Shown: one piece after another, positions 38,223 through 47,308 of the stretch
How the letters are laid out: each line of letters starts with the position of its first letter
Position numbering within the stretch: position 1 is the stretch's first letter
Assembly (NCBI GenBank): GCA_965233625.1
Contig: OZ247499.1
Location: 7,749,639-7,813,638 of the forward strand
From: G965233625 sp965233625
GTDB taxonomy: Bacteria; Planctomycetota; Planctomycetia; Pirellulales; Pirellulaceae
Length of the DNA: 64,000 nt
Direction of reading: 5' to 3'
Translations under genes and position numbers: made by a program
The notes under the pieces: generated by a model
Database searches by the model: none
What the model saw: only the letters and a program-made list of their open reading frames with translations
Told to the model about the DNA's origin: nothing

Positions 38223-38272
38223 GAGGCCGCACCGCGTAGATCGTGCGGCTTCAAAGTGACAGTTGTGGCGGC

Positions 38273-39370
38273 TTAGGACATCTTGTCGCAGATTGCCTGT
38301 GCCATTTCGCGGGTGCCAACGGCGGTCGGGTCGTCGCGGTTTGGCTTCAGGTCGTACGTGACGTCTTTGCCTTCTTCGATAACCGCAGCGACGGCGTTTT
38401 CCAGCTTATCGGCAGCTTCCATTTCGCCCATGTGGCGGAGCATCAGCATGCCCGAGAGGATCAACGCCGTCGGATTCACTTTGTTCTGGCCTTTGTATTT
38501 CGGCGCCGAACCGTGTGTCGCTTCAAACACGGCGCCTTCCGGGCCGATGTTGGCGCCAGGGGCAACCCCCAGGCCGCCGACGATTCCGGCGCCAAGGTCG
38601 CTGACGATATCGCCATACAGGTTAGGCAGAACGAGCACGTCATACAGTTCCGGCTTCTGAGCCAGCTGCATGCACATGTTGTCAACGATGCGTTCTTCGA
38701 ATTCGATATCGGGGTATTCTTCCGCGACCTTGGTGGCGGTTGCCAGATACAGCCCGTCCGAATACTTCATGATGTTGGCTTTGTGAACGGCCGTCACCTT
38801 CTTGCGGCCATTCTTCTGGGCGTAGTCAAACGCACAGCGGACGATGCGCTCAGTGCCGCTGACGCTCATCGGCTTAATCGACACGCCGGTTTCATCCAGT
38901 CCGGATTTGATCTTCCGGTCGGCAGGCAGCGAGTTGATGAATTCAATCAGCTTGGCCGTTTCTTCTTTGCCTGCTTCAAATTCAACACCTGCGTAGAGGT
39001 CTTCCGTGTTCTCACGGACAATCACAATATCTACAGGCAGATGGCTGAAGAAGCTGCGTACGCCTTTGTACTGCTTGCAGGGGCGGATGCAGGCGAATAG
39101 CCCTAGTTCCTGCCGCAGATAGACGTTGATGCTGCGGAAGCCGGTGCCGACAGGAGTGGTGATCGGCGCCTTGAGTGCGCACTTGGTGCGTTTGACACTT
39201 TCAAGCGTGGAATCCGGGATCGGCGTGCCGGTTTTTGCCATCACATCGACACCGGCCTCCTGCACATCCCAGTTGATGTCAACGCCGGTCGCATCCACGC
39301 ACGCCCGCGCGGCTTCAGCCAGTTCAGGGCCTGTTCCATCGCCGGTAATCAGGGTGACTTCGTGCGCCAT
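38273..39370 (-). CDS. NAD-dependent isocitrate dehydrogenase
   Basis: A 365-residue beta-decarboxylating dehydrogenase. VTLITGDGTGPEL opens the fold; VRENTEDLYAGVE is the phosphate-loop signature typical of NAD-dependent isocitrate dehydrogenase, and SVSGTERIVRCAFDYA, VLVLPNLYGDIVSDL and EATHGSAPKYKGQN complete the active site. 3-Isopropylmalate dehydrogenase is a relative but usually has a different phosphate loop. It acts in the TCA cycle. It leads a likely minus-strand run with lpxK and a membrane protein; no terminator was seen between them. Confidence 0.9.
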   Translation of the reverse strand: MAHEVTLITGDGTGPELAEAARACVDATGVDINWDVQEAGVDVMAKTGTPIPDSTLESVKRTKCALKAPITTPVGTGFRSINVYLRQELGLFACIRPCKQYKGVRSFFSHLPVDIVIVRENTEDLYAGVEFEAGKEETAKLIEFINSLPADRKIKSGLDETGVSIKPMSVSGTERIVRCAFDYAQKNGRKKVTAVHKANIMKYSDGLYLATATKVAEEYPDIEFEERIVDNMCMQLAQKPELYDVLVLPNLYGDIVSDLGAGIVGGLGVAPGANIGPEGAVFEATHGSAPKYKGQNKVNPTALILSGMLMLRHMGEMEAADKLENAVAAVIEEGKDVTYDLKPNRDDPTAVGTREMAQAICDKMS

Positions 39371-39455
39371 AGATCCAGTGTCTCTATATAAAGGTGTGGT
39401 TGTAAGTAATCCGGCGCCGGTGAGCGGTTTTTTCGCTCTGGCAACGCAAAAAAGC

Positions 39456-39472
39456 TATCACATGCCGTGATA
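39456..39472. promoter_or_regulatory. Palindrome in the idh/SASA divergent intergenic region
   Basis: TATCAC (39456-39461) and GTGATA (39467-39472) form a perfect 6-bp inverted repeat around a 5-base centre, midway between the divergent idh and esterase genes. A dimeric regulator site is a reasonable guess; the site is short enough to occur by chance. Confidence 0.3.
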
Positions 39473-39553
39473 AGCGTCAACGCACCGCAAGCCGCGCGGC
39501 GGCGTGTTACGATTGAGCCTGCTCCGCATCATAAATCTCACAGGGAAAACAAC

Positions 39554-40627
39554 ATGACTCGCTTTTTCAGAATCTGGCCGTCCGTGGCTCTCCTTGCTGC
39601 CTGGTTGATTGCAAACGCATATTGCGAACGTCCCGCCGCGGCGGAAACGGTCAAGGTGTTCGTGCTGACCGGGCAGTCAAACATGGAAGGCAAGGGACTG
39701 GCCGCCCATCTTGATACTTATAAAGACGATCCCGCTATCGCGCCCACGTACGGCATCTTGAAGAAAGATGGCGCCTGGGTTGAGCGGGATGATGTGTGGA
39801 TCACCTATCCCACGAAAAGCCGCGGTGCGATGGCCGGTCCCTTGACGGCCGGTTACGGCACCAAGGGCGAATTCTCCATCGGCCCGGAATTTGGCTTCGG
39901 CCATACGGTGGGAGAGGCGCTGGATGAAAAAGTCCTGATTATCAAAGTCGCGTGGGGCGGCAAGAGCCTAGCGGTTGATTTCTTTCCTCCCTCGGCGGAG
40001 ATGCCGTCAGAGGAATCGCTGAAAGAGCAGCTCACACGGATGCAGAAGAAAAAACCGGCGACCACTCTGGACGACGTGAAGCAGCGTTACGGTCATTACT
40101 ACAGGCAGCTTGTGGCAGAGGTTAAGAAGGCGCTGGCCGGTTACAAAGAGACGTTCCCCGCGCTGAAGGACACGGATTACGAGATTGCGGGCATTGTCTG
40201 GCATCAGGGCTTCAACGACATCATCAACCGCGATCTACGTGCGGAAAAATACAGCCGCTACACGCAGTTGCTGACCCTCTTCATCAAAGACCTGCGGAAA
40301 GATCTTGATGCCGGCAAGGCGCCGTTCGTCATCGGTGAGCTCAGCACCGGCGGTATTCCTAACCGTGGCGACTTCCAGATTGCTCAGGCTGCCGCTGCAA
40401 AAGCGGCGGAGTTTAAAGGCAACGTGATGTTTGTTCCAACTGCCGAATATTACGACACCGTGGCGGACGACCTGTTTAAGAAGAATTTCTGGAAAGGCAC
40501 CGAAGAGCAGAAAGCGCAATGGCGGGCAGTGGGCAACGACCGTCCCTATCACTATCTTGGCTCTGGCAAAACGTATTACCTGAAGGGCCAGGCTTTCGGC
40601 CGTGCGATGCTGAAGATGCTGAAGTAA
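39554..40627 (+). CDS. Exported SASA-domain carbohydrate esterase
   Basis: A 357-residue protein from ATG 39554, supported by AGGGA 8 bases upstream and by the signal peptide that begins there (cut near AAAE). VKVFVLTGQSNMEG carries the nucleophile Ser of the SASA (sialate O-acetylesterase-like, SGNH) family, and GIVWHQGFNDI is the later conserved block with its His. Such enzymes remove acetyl groups from acetylated glycans, for example acetylxylan or sialic acid; planctomycetes usually have many. Start at 39467 is less likely because that part lacks a signal peptide. Confidence 0.9.
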   Translation: MTRFFRIWPSVALLAAWLIANAYCERPAAAETVKVFVLTGQSNMEGKGLAAHLDTYKDDPAIAPTYGILKKDGAWVERDDVWITYPTKSRGAMAGPLTAGYGTKGEFSIGPEFGFGHTVGEALDEKVLIIKVAWGGKSLAVDFFPPSAEMPSEESLKEQLTRMQKKKPATTLDDVKQRYGHYYRQLVAEVKKALAGYKETFPALKDTDYEIAGIVWHQGFNDIINRDLRAEKYSRYTQLLTLFIKDLRKDLDAGKAPFVIGELSTGGIPNRGDFQIAQAAAAKAAEFKGNVMFVPTAEYYDTVADDLFKKNFWKGTEEQKAQWRAVGNDRPYHYLGSGKTYYLKGQAFGRAMLKMLK

Positions 40628-40682
40628 CTCTCTGCTTTGCGAAGATACCTGGCGAAACGACTTTCGAACGAATGGATTTAAG

Positions 40683-41669
40683 ATGCCGCGTGTGTTAGTA
40701 ACCCCCACGATGCTTCGCAATCAGCCTGGACCTTTTGCTGATATTTTGCAGCAAGGCGGTTTTGAAGTTGTTTTCCCGCCAGAAGATGTCAACACCTTAG
40801 AGCCAGCTGTGATTGAGCAACTGCTGGCGGATGACATCGACGCCATGCTGGCAAGCACCGAACCGCTGAGTGAAGCGATTCTCCATGGCAGCACGCTGCG
40901 GGCGATTGCACGGATGGGCGTGGGTTACGATTCGATCGATATCCCCGCGGCGACCGCCGCCGACATTGCCGTGACGATCACGCCAGGTGTTCTGGAAGAA
41001 TCTGTCGCGGAGCACACCATCGCGATGCTGCTGGGCCTGACCCGCGGCATCGTGCAGCGTGACCGTGAGGTTCGCGCCGGCAAATGGTCGCGCGCGGCGA
41101 TGCCAAGGCTGGCCGGGAAAACGCTGGGGATTGCCGGTCTGGGCCGCATTGGCAAGGCTGTGGCGCCGCGGGCGATTGGCTTGGGAATGAATGTGATTGC
41201 TGCTGATCCTTGCCTGGATGAGGCTTTTGCTGAACAGACGGGCGTTAAGTATGTTTCGTTTGACGAACTATTGACATCGTCTGATGTTGTCAGCATCCAT
41301 GCCGCCTACATGGCCGAGACGACGCACCTGTTCAATGCGGCGACACTTGCCCGCATGAAGCCGGGCGCCATCCTGGTGAACACTTCCAGGGGCGGGCTGG
41401 TGGACGAAGCTGCACTGTACGACGCGTTGAAATCCGGGCATCTTTCAGGCGCCGCGCTCGATGTATTTGAGCAGGAACCACCGCCGGTGGATCACCCGCT
41501 GCTTTCGCTGCCGAACGTCCTAACTTGCACGCACATGGGCGGTCTGGATCTGCAGTCAGAGATCGACGCCAGCAGCCTTGCGGCGCACTGTATTGTCGAT
41601 CTTCACAATGGTCTGCGGCCGGATTCGTGCCTGGTCAACAGCAAGCTGCGTGCAGACTGGAAATGGTAG
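40683..41669 (+). CDS. D-2-hydroxyacid dehydrogenase (phosphoglycerate dehydrogenase-like)
   Basis: A 328-residue NAD-dependent D-2-hydroxyacid dehydrogenase. IARMGVGYDSIDI is the substrate-domain motif, LGIAGLGRIGKAVAPRA the Rossmann nucleotide loop, VNTSRGGLVDEAAL the second signature and TCTHMGGLD the catalytic His block. It lacks the C-terminal ACT domain of classical SerA, so phosphoglycerate is only one candidate; glyoxylate or hydroxypyruvate reduction is equally possible. It ends 6 bases before the convergent sulfatase gene. Confidence 0.88.
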   Translation: MPRVLVTPTMLRNQPGPFADILQQGGFEVVFPPEDVNTLEPAVIEQLLADDIDAMLASTEPLSEAILHGSTLRAIARMGVGYDSIDIPAATAADIAVTITPGVLEESVAEHTIAMLLGLTRGIVQRDREVRAGKWSRAAMPRLAGKTLGIAGLGRIGKAVAPRAIGLGMNVIAADPCLDEAFAEQTGVKYVSFDELLTSSDVVSIHAAYMAETTHLFNAATLARMKPGAILVNTSRGGLVDEAALYDALKSGHLSGAALDVFEQEPPPVDHPLLSLPNVLTCTHMGGLDLQSEIDASSLAAHCIVDLHNGLRPDSCLVNSKLRADWKW

Positions 41670-41675
41670 CCGCCG

Positions 41676-43865
41676 CTATTTTAGAACGCTGACATTCAGC
41701 GACCCCATCCGCCAGGCGCCCGCATTTTCAACACCCAGGTGCGGCGCGCTGGTGATGGTGAGCTTCTGTCCGGCGAGCAGAACGCCCAGGTCGCTCATTC
41801 TGCCCGTCTGGTCATTGGCGTCGTTATCGGCATCCAGGCAGTAGATGGCAAGCGGAGATCGCTGCCCCACCTTCACACTGCCACCGCAGACGCCTTCGCC
41901 GGCAATGAAGCTGATGGACTCGATCAGCACATCGGCGCTGAAAGAGATTTCAAGTGAGTCGCCGCCCGTAACGCGGCCGGTATCGTCGCTGTTGACGCCC
42001 AGCCCCTCTTCGTCCGCATTGAACACGCCAGCGACAGCCTTTCCGCCGCGGACTGCCGCGACGGTCATCTTTAATTCCGCCTGCCCTTCTTCTGCGTGCG
42101 TCACAACGACCGCAGGCGTGTCCGGCTTCTGAAACTGATCCGAAAGAACCACATCCGTAAGGCCGGCAATTTTCTGTTGATGGTTCACTCGCCAGTTGAA
42201 GGAGAGATGTGCGGTGGTTTCCATCGCCGCGTAGCGATGCCCGCCACGATTGCGGTGTAGCAACGCGACGTTTTGCAGATGTGCAATCAGCTCCTTCTGG
42301 TAGTCGGCCGAAATGCGGTTGACGTTTTCCCGCGGATCATTTGCCAGGTTATAAAGCTCGCGGTTGACCGTCATGCCTTGCCGCAGCAGTGCAGGACCAA
42401 GCAGCAGTTTCCAGTGTCCCGCTGCGACGGCGTCACCTACTTGGGGATCGTTGACGCGGATGGCGGACATAGCAGCGTCGTCTTCGGTTTCTTTATGGTC
42501 ATTCATGAACAGTGGCTGCGGCGGCAGCGTTTTTCCCTGCCACGCCGCCAGCACGCTGCGGCTGTCTTCGGCGCCAATTTCTCCACGCCGTAGGTCAGGC
42601 AGTTTGCTGCCGGTGACTGCCGCGAAGGTTGCGAACAGATCGTGCAGTGCCATCATCTCGCGGCTTTGGCTCCCCACAGTTTTGTCGTCGCCATCACCGA
42701 CATTACCCAGCGGCCAGGCAACAATGAAGGGCACACGATGGCCGCCTTCGTAGACAGAACCCTTGTTGCTGCGGAACGGTCCTGTTGCCGTCGAGGCGGT
42801 AATCTCGGCGCCGTTGTCGCTGGTGAAGATGACAATCGTGTTTTCAATCAGCATTTTTCCGGGCCGCCGCGGGTCCTCGTTCTGTGCGAGGTAGTCAAGC
42901 ATATAACCCAACGCGACATCGTTTTCGTACACAAAATCACCACGTTTGCCCGCCTTGCGGCCAGACAGCATCTTCGCGGCGCCGCTAACCGGAGCATCTC
43001 CAATTTTCTCATCGGGCGTATGAGGAGTATGGTTGGAATTGCAGGCGTAGTACAGGAAGAAAGGCTGCTGGCGGGTCTTCCCGGCCGTGATGTGCTGCTG
43101 GATAAATTCGCGTGCGTTGGCGGCGTGACGGCTGCCAAGTTTTGAAAGACGGTAGGCGTTTGCACCATCGCCCACAAGCTGCTTGCCGTTGCCCGTTGCG
43201 CCAACGATGGTGCGGCCATCAACGTGGCCTGGTCCCGTTGTCTGCGTTGGCGTGTTCTTCTTTTTCTTTTTCCCTTTACCATGTGTCTCGTCTGGTCCCG
43301 AAGTGCCGTGTGACCGGGACGTAAATCGGCAGAAATCAAAGCCGTGATCCAGCGGAGTATCCGCCATCGGCTTGGTCAGATCGGCATCCGCCCAGCCCGC
43401 AGCAGGCGAACCATCGGTTTTGCTGTAACGTAGTCCGACGTGCCATTTTCCAACCATCCCGGTGCGGTATCCGGCGTCGCGCAACAGGGTGGCAATAGTT
43501 GGGCGTCCACGTTCAATAAGTGGATCACCCTGGACGCCAAACAGCACCCAATGTTTCAACCGGCTCCGCCAAGGATAGCGGCCCGTCAGTAGCCCGTATC
43601 GTGTGCCCGTGCAGCGGGTCGAAGATGTATGGGCATCGGTGAACCTGACACCCATCCGCGCCAGACGCTCCATCTGCGGAGTGGCTAATTGTTCGTCCAG
43701 TGAGTTGCCTGTGAACCGCCGGTACGCGCTGGTGTCGCCCATACCCATATCGTCCGCCATCATCAGCACAATATTAGGCGGAGGGTCCGCGGCAGAGAGC
43801 GTTCCGCTGGCAATCCAGGCCACTAGCAGCACGACGGCGAATGAAACAGGAGAAAGGCGTTGCAT
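41676..43865 (-). CDS. Exported sulfatase-family protein with atypical C-T-G-T-R motif
   Basis: A 729-residue protein from ATG 43865 (an upstream TTG is less likely), with a signal peptide cut near LSAAD. The metal-binding PNIVLMMADDMGMGD, the later FTSDNGAE and the C-terminal part all fit the alkaline-phosphatase fold of sulfatases. The active-site sequence is C85-T-G-T-R89 followed by YGLLTGRYPWR. The usual C-x-P-x-R has Gly instead of Pro, which may affect formylglycine installation. A Lys-rich insert (GKGKKKKKN) and a C-terminal beta domain of about 170 residues are added. Substrate is unknown. Confidence 0.87.
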   Translation of the reverse strand: MQRLSPVSFAVVLLVAWIASGTLSAADPPPNIVLMMADDMGMGDTSAYRRFTGNSLDEQLATPQMERLARMGVRFTDAHTSSTRCTGTRYGLLTGRYPWRSRLKHWVLFGVQGDPLIERGRPTIATLLRDAGYRTGMVGKWHVGLRYSKTDGSPAAGWADADLTKPMADTPLDHGFDFCRFTSRSHGTSGPDETHGKGKKKKKNTPTQTTGPGHVDGRTIVGATGNGKQLVGDGANAYRLSKLGSRHAANAREFIQQHITAGKTRQQPFFLYYACNSNHTPHTPDEKIGDAPVSGAAKMLSGRKAGKRGDFVYENDVALGYMLDYLAQNEDPRRPGKMLIENTIVIFTSDNGAEITASTATGPFRSNKGSVYEGGHRVPFIVAWPLGNVGDGDDKTVGSQSREMMALHDLFATFAAVTGSKLPDLRRGEIGAEDSRSVLAAWQGKTLPPQPLFMNDHKETEDDAAMSAIRVNDPQVGDAVAAGHWKLLLGPALLRQGMTVNRELYNLANDPRENVNRISADYQKELIAHLQNVALLHRNRGGHRYAAMETTAHLSFNWRVNHQQKIAGLTDVVLSDQFQKPDTPAVVVTHAEEGQAELKMTVAAVRGGKAVAGVFNADEEGLGVNSDDTGRVTGGDSLEISFSADVLIESISFIAGEGVCGGSVKVGQRSPLAIYCLDADNDANDQTGRMSDLGVLLAGQKLTITSAPHLGVENAGAWRMGSLNVSVLK

Positions 43866-44068
43866 GTTATCCAGAGCGTGCAAAGGAACGGCTCCAAGCT
43901 AGGGCGACCGGTTCTTGTGGTCTTGTTGTGGGTGTTGGGCAAGGGTCGATTATAGTAGCCCATGCAGCGGCAAAGAAGTTGCGACGTCTATCGCCCGGGT
44001 TGTAGACTTGAACCTTGCCGGTAGTACTTTGATTCTTTCCAACCCAAGAGCAAATCCCGCAATAAGCC

Positions 44069-44761
44069 ATGCGAATTCTGCTGCTCACACTACTTCTCTC
44101 AACCTTACCTGCAGCCATCTGCGGCGCCGCGGAACCGCTGCCACGCGTGTTGATACTGGGAGACTTCGTCTACAACGAGCCGTCCAGAACGCTGGCCCGT
44201 GAGCAAAAGGGGCGCCTGGAAGTCGTTTACCGCACCGTCGACGCCCCGGAGGTCGCCAGCAGCACCGTCGTGCGGGCGCGGCTGAAAGAACTGCTTGGTG
44301 ATCAGAAGTGGGATCTGATTCACTTCAACTGTGGGCTGGCCGATCTGGTGCACCGGTTGCCGGGCAGCAAATCCTTCCGGGTGATGGCGCGCAAAGTGGG
44401 CGGCGTGCGGAACACGTCGCCTGACCAGTACGAAGAAAATCTAAAAGCGATTGTCAAGCAGTTAAAAGCCACCGGCGCCGTGATTGTGTGGGCCAGCACG
44501 ACGCCCATCCGCAGCACGCCCAACGACATCTTCGAGATGGGCGTGGAGCAGCAATATAACGATATTGCTCAACGGGTTATGCGCCAGAAGGGCGTGGCCA
44601 TCAACGATATGTACGCGCATGTGAAGGCCGCGATTGATATGAACAAACCCGCTTCGCACGGGTTCGATCCATTTTCCTTTGACCGTAAGCCCATCCACGG
44701 ACCCATCGCCGCCATCATCTATAAGGAACTGAAAATTCCTGTGGCGGCTGAAGATCAATAG
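44069..44761 (+). CDS. SGNH/GDSL hydrolase-like exported protein lacking the catalytic Ser
   Basis: A 230-residue exported protein (signal about 1-20, cut near ICGAAE). The layout matches planctomycete SGNH hydrolases: the first block is RVLILGDFVYNEP, the Asn block is WDLIHFNCGLADL, and ATGAVIVWASTTPI follows. The GDS serine is Phe33 (GDF), so the usual nucleophile is missing. A His is present near the C-terminus (KPIHGP) but its role is not certain. It is probably a binding protein or a pseudo-esterase, unless another residue has taken over. It is followed by convergent pfk. Confidence 0.75.
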   Translation: MRILLLTLLLSTLPAAICGAAEPLPRVLILGDFVYNEPSRTLAREQKGRLEVVYRTVDAPEVASSTVVRARLKELLGDQKWDLIHFNCGLADLVHRLPGSKSFRVMARKVGGVRNTSPDQYEENLKAIVKQLKATGAVIVWASTTPIRSTPNDIFEMGVEQQYNDIAQRVMRQKGVAINDMYAHVKAAIDMNKPASHGFDPFSFDRKPIHGPIAAIIYKELKIPVAAEDQ

Positions 44762-44778
44762 GCTACATACACGTGGCT

Positions 44779-45945
44779 TTACAGCGCTGAGGCGACTGCA
44801 GGCTCATCTTCCCGCTTGACTTCCTGTCGCGGCTGGAACGGCTGGAAGTCGCCTTGTTGTCCAAAGCTTACGCCCAAGGCTCTTGCTGCCTGGACTGCGG
44901 ACCCCGAAGGATCAACGGTCGAAAGCTGGTGTACGGCTTCTACGATCGGCGTGCTTTCGATGTGCGGTGGTGCGTAGCAGACCATTTCTCCGAACCGCTT
45001 TTCGATGATCAACCGCACCGCATGTGCGCCGAACTGGGTTGCCAGAACCCGGTCAAACGTCGTCGGCCCGCCGCCGCGTTGAAGATGACCCAGCACCACG
45101 GCGCGTGTCTCGCGACCGAGACGGCTTTCAATCTCGGCCGCAACGCGGAAGCCAACGCCGCCCAGACGCGTCTGGCGGTCTTCCTGCCGGCGCTCTGCCA
45201 CCACCATGCCGCCTTCAGGTAATTCAGCGCCTTCGGCAACGACAACCAGCGTGAACCTTTTGCCCATTTTTTCGCGTTGCAGGATCTTCTCGCAGACGCC
45301 TTCAAACGTCCAGGGAATTTCAGGGATCAGAATCACATCGCCGCCGCCGGCAATGCCCGAATGCAAAGCGATCCAGCCAGCATGGCGCCCCATCACTTCC
45401 AGGACAATGACCCGGTCGTGGCTGGCGGCGGTTGTATGCAGCCGGTCCAAAGCGTCGGTGGCACAGGCAACCGCGCTGTCGAAGCCGAAGGTAAAGGCTG
45501 TGGAAGAAAGATCGTTGTCGATGGTTTTCGGAACACCAACTACGGGAATTCCGGCTTCGTGAAATTGCTGCGCGATGGCCAGCGAACCATCGCCGCCGAC
45601 GCAGATCAAACCGCACAGACCGAGTTGATTACAGGTAACCTTAACTCCATCGAGCAAAGCGGGATCGATCTCCAGCCGGTCCGAGACACCCACTGTGGCG
45701 GCAAAGCGGCCCTTGTTAGTGGAGCCTAGAATGGTGCCGCCCTGGTTGAGGATGCCCGTCGTGTTCGCATGGCTGAGCGGCATGTAGCACACCGGCTCGA
45801 CCAGACCTTCGTAGCCTTTGCGGAAACCAACCACATCGTAACCATGCTGATTAGCGGTTTTTACTGTGCCGCGGATGACCGCGTTCAGCCCTGGGCAGTC
45901 GCCGCCCGATGTTAAAATTCCGATCCGCCCGTTGGAGAAAGTCAT
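44779..45945 (-). CDS. 6-phosphofructokinase
   Basis: A 388-residue glycolytic enzyme phosphorylating fructose 6-phosphate. The N-terminus GRIGILTSGGDCPGLNAVIRG starts at ATG 45945; the frame is open six codons upstream from TTG. ICVGGDGS and GVPKTIDND are the phosphoryl-donor and catalytic motifs, then VMGRHAGWIAL. The Gly in GGDGS favours ATP as donor while the Lys in PKTIDND is common in PPi-type enzymes; this G/K combination is known from actinobacterial ATP-dependent PFKs. The donor therefore needs biochemical proof. Confidence 0.93.
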   Translation of the reverse strand: MTFSNGRIGILTSGGDCPGLNAVIRGTVKTANQHGYDVVGFRKGYEGLVEPVCYMPLSHANTTGILNQGGTILGSTNKGRFAATVGVSDRLEIDPALLDGVKVTCNQLGLCGLICVGGDGSLAIAQQFHEAGIPVVGVPKTIDNDLSSTAFTFGFDSAVACATDALDRLHTTAASHDRVIVLEVMGRHAGWIALHSGIAGGGDVILIPEIPWTFEGVCEKILQREKMGKRFTLVVVAEGAELPEGGMVVAERRQEDRQTRLGGVGFRVAAEIESRLGRETRAVVLGHLQRGGGPTTFDRVLATQFGAHAVRLIIEKRFGEMVCYAPPHIESTPIVEAVHQLSTVDPSGSAVQAARALGVSFGQQGDFQPFQPRQEVKREDEPAVASAL

Positions 45946-46170
45946 AAAGCATCCCGCATTCATGGAAATGTGATGGTCCGGCGGCTACACCACGCCGCCT
46001 TTGCGAAAGTCTAGGATGCAACTTGCATGTGGGGCATCCAACAGGTTCCGTTTACATGGCTGCGCCGGTTCTGCGGGGCGCCCGCAGGTTGTTGCCGGGA
46101 GGAAGTTGTTGATAATGACGGTTGCACGGCGGTGGTCCGTGCGTGTACGCCTTAATTGCAGAGGATTTCT

Positions 46171-47268
46171 ATGAGAGGCTGGGTCCGTTTCCAGCTGGTG
46201 GTGGCAACATTACTGGGCATGAATGCGTTGCCAGGTTGCAACCCTCCGTCCGTTCACTCGTTACCTCCGGTCGAAGCCAATCACCACGAAACTGCGTCCG
46301 CCAAGCTTCCAACTGTCGAAGTAAACAGCGGTGAAGATGTTGCGGAGCATAACGGGCCGAGCGAAAATCCAGCAGCTTTCGAGGCGGCTCCCTACCGGCC
46401 GGCGCCGGGTGTATCTGGCGTTATTAAATGCGTTGGCTCTGACACGATGAATAACCTCATGGCTCTTTGGCTGGCAGGCTTTGAAAAACAATATCCAGAC
46501 ATCCGCTACGAGATTGAAGGCAAAGGTTCTGGCACGGCGCCACCCGCGCTGATTAGCGGCGCCGCTACCTTTGGTCCGATGAGCCGCGCGATGAAGCCGT
46601 CGGAAGTGGACGAGTTTGAAAAGAAGTTCGGCTATAAACCTACGCAGGCGCCGGTCGCGATTGATATGGTGGCGGTGTACGTGCACCGTGATAACCCGGT
46701 CAAATCAATTTCGATCCAGCAGCTCGACGCTATTTTTTCCAGCACGCGTAAACGTGGCGGTGGCGAGATTGTCACCTGGGGTGATCTGGGCTGTGGAGGC
46801 GAATGGGCTGACCGGCCGCTGAGCGTCTACGGCCGCAACTCAGCTTCAGGAACATACGGGGTCTTCAAGCAGAAGGTGCTGCTGGAGGGCGACTTCAGCA
46901 ACGATGTTAAGGAACAGCCTGGCAGCTCTGCGGTGGTCCAGGGGATCGCCTCGGACCGCGGTGGCATCGGCTACAGCGGCATCGGCTACAAGACGGCCGA
47001 TGTGAAGACGGTGCCGCTCTCGGTGGACGGCGCCCCGGCCGTGAAGCCAGCGTTGCAACAGGCGTACAATGGCCAGTATCCGCTGGTGCGGATTCTCTGG
47101 TTGACGCTGAATCACCGTCCTAATAGCCATCTGGATCCACTCCGTCGAGAGTTTGTGAAATACATCTACAGCCAGGAAGGTCAGGCGGCGATCACCCGGG
47201 ATGGGTACTTTCCTGTCAACAACCTGCTGGTGAAAAAGTCACTAGCCAAACTCGGAATCGACCCGTAA
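46171..47268 (+). CDS. pstS: Phosphate ABC transporter substrate-binding lipoprotein PstS
   Basis: Periplasmic phosphate-binding protein, 365 residues. ATG 46171 has GAGGA five bases upstream and gives a lipoprotein signal with L20-P-G-C23; a TTG 15 bases upstream is less likely. The mature protein begins with a linker, then VIKCVGSDTMNNLM, GKGSGTAPPALISGAATFGP and the late GTYGVFKQKVLLEGDF, all typical of the PstS phosphate site. It heads the pstSCAB run. No clear Pho box was found upstream. A Pro/Glu-rich linker after the Cys is longer than in E. coli. Confidence 0.93.
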   Translation: MRGWVRFQLVVATLLGMNALPGCNPPSVHSLPPVEANHHETASAKLPTVEVNSGEDVAEHNGPSENPAAFEAAPYRPAPGVSGVIKCVGSDTMNNLMALWLAGFEKQYPDIRYEIEGKGSGTAPPALISGAATFGPMSRAMKPSEVDEFEKKFGYKPTQAPVAIDMVAVYVHRDNPVKSISIQQLDAIFSSTRKRGGGEIVTWGDLGCGGEWADRPLSVYGRNSASGTYGVFKQKVLLEGDFSNDVKEQPGSSAVVQGIASDRGGIGYSGIGYKTADVKTVPLSVDGAPAVKPALQQAYNGQYPLVRILWLTLNHRPNSHLDPLRREFVKYIYSQEGQAAITRDGYFPVNNLLVKKSLAKLGIDP

Positions 47269-47308
47269 TTAGTGATCCTAGCCACTTCAACTTCGCGTCT
47301 TAGAATTT

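Noticed and set aside
38243..39100. 285-codon plus-strand frame opposite the isocitrate dehydrogenase gene
   Set aside because: Antisense shadow of a highly conserved gene with no recognisable protein family.
46020..46170. Pho box upstream of pstS
   Set aside because: No tandem CTGTCAT-like repeats could be seen by eye, so phosphate control by PhoB is not supported by sequence here.
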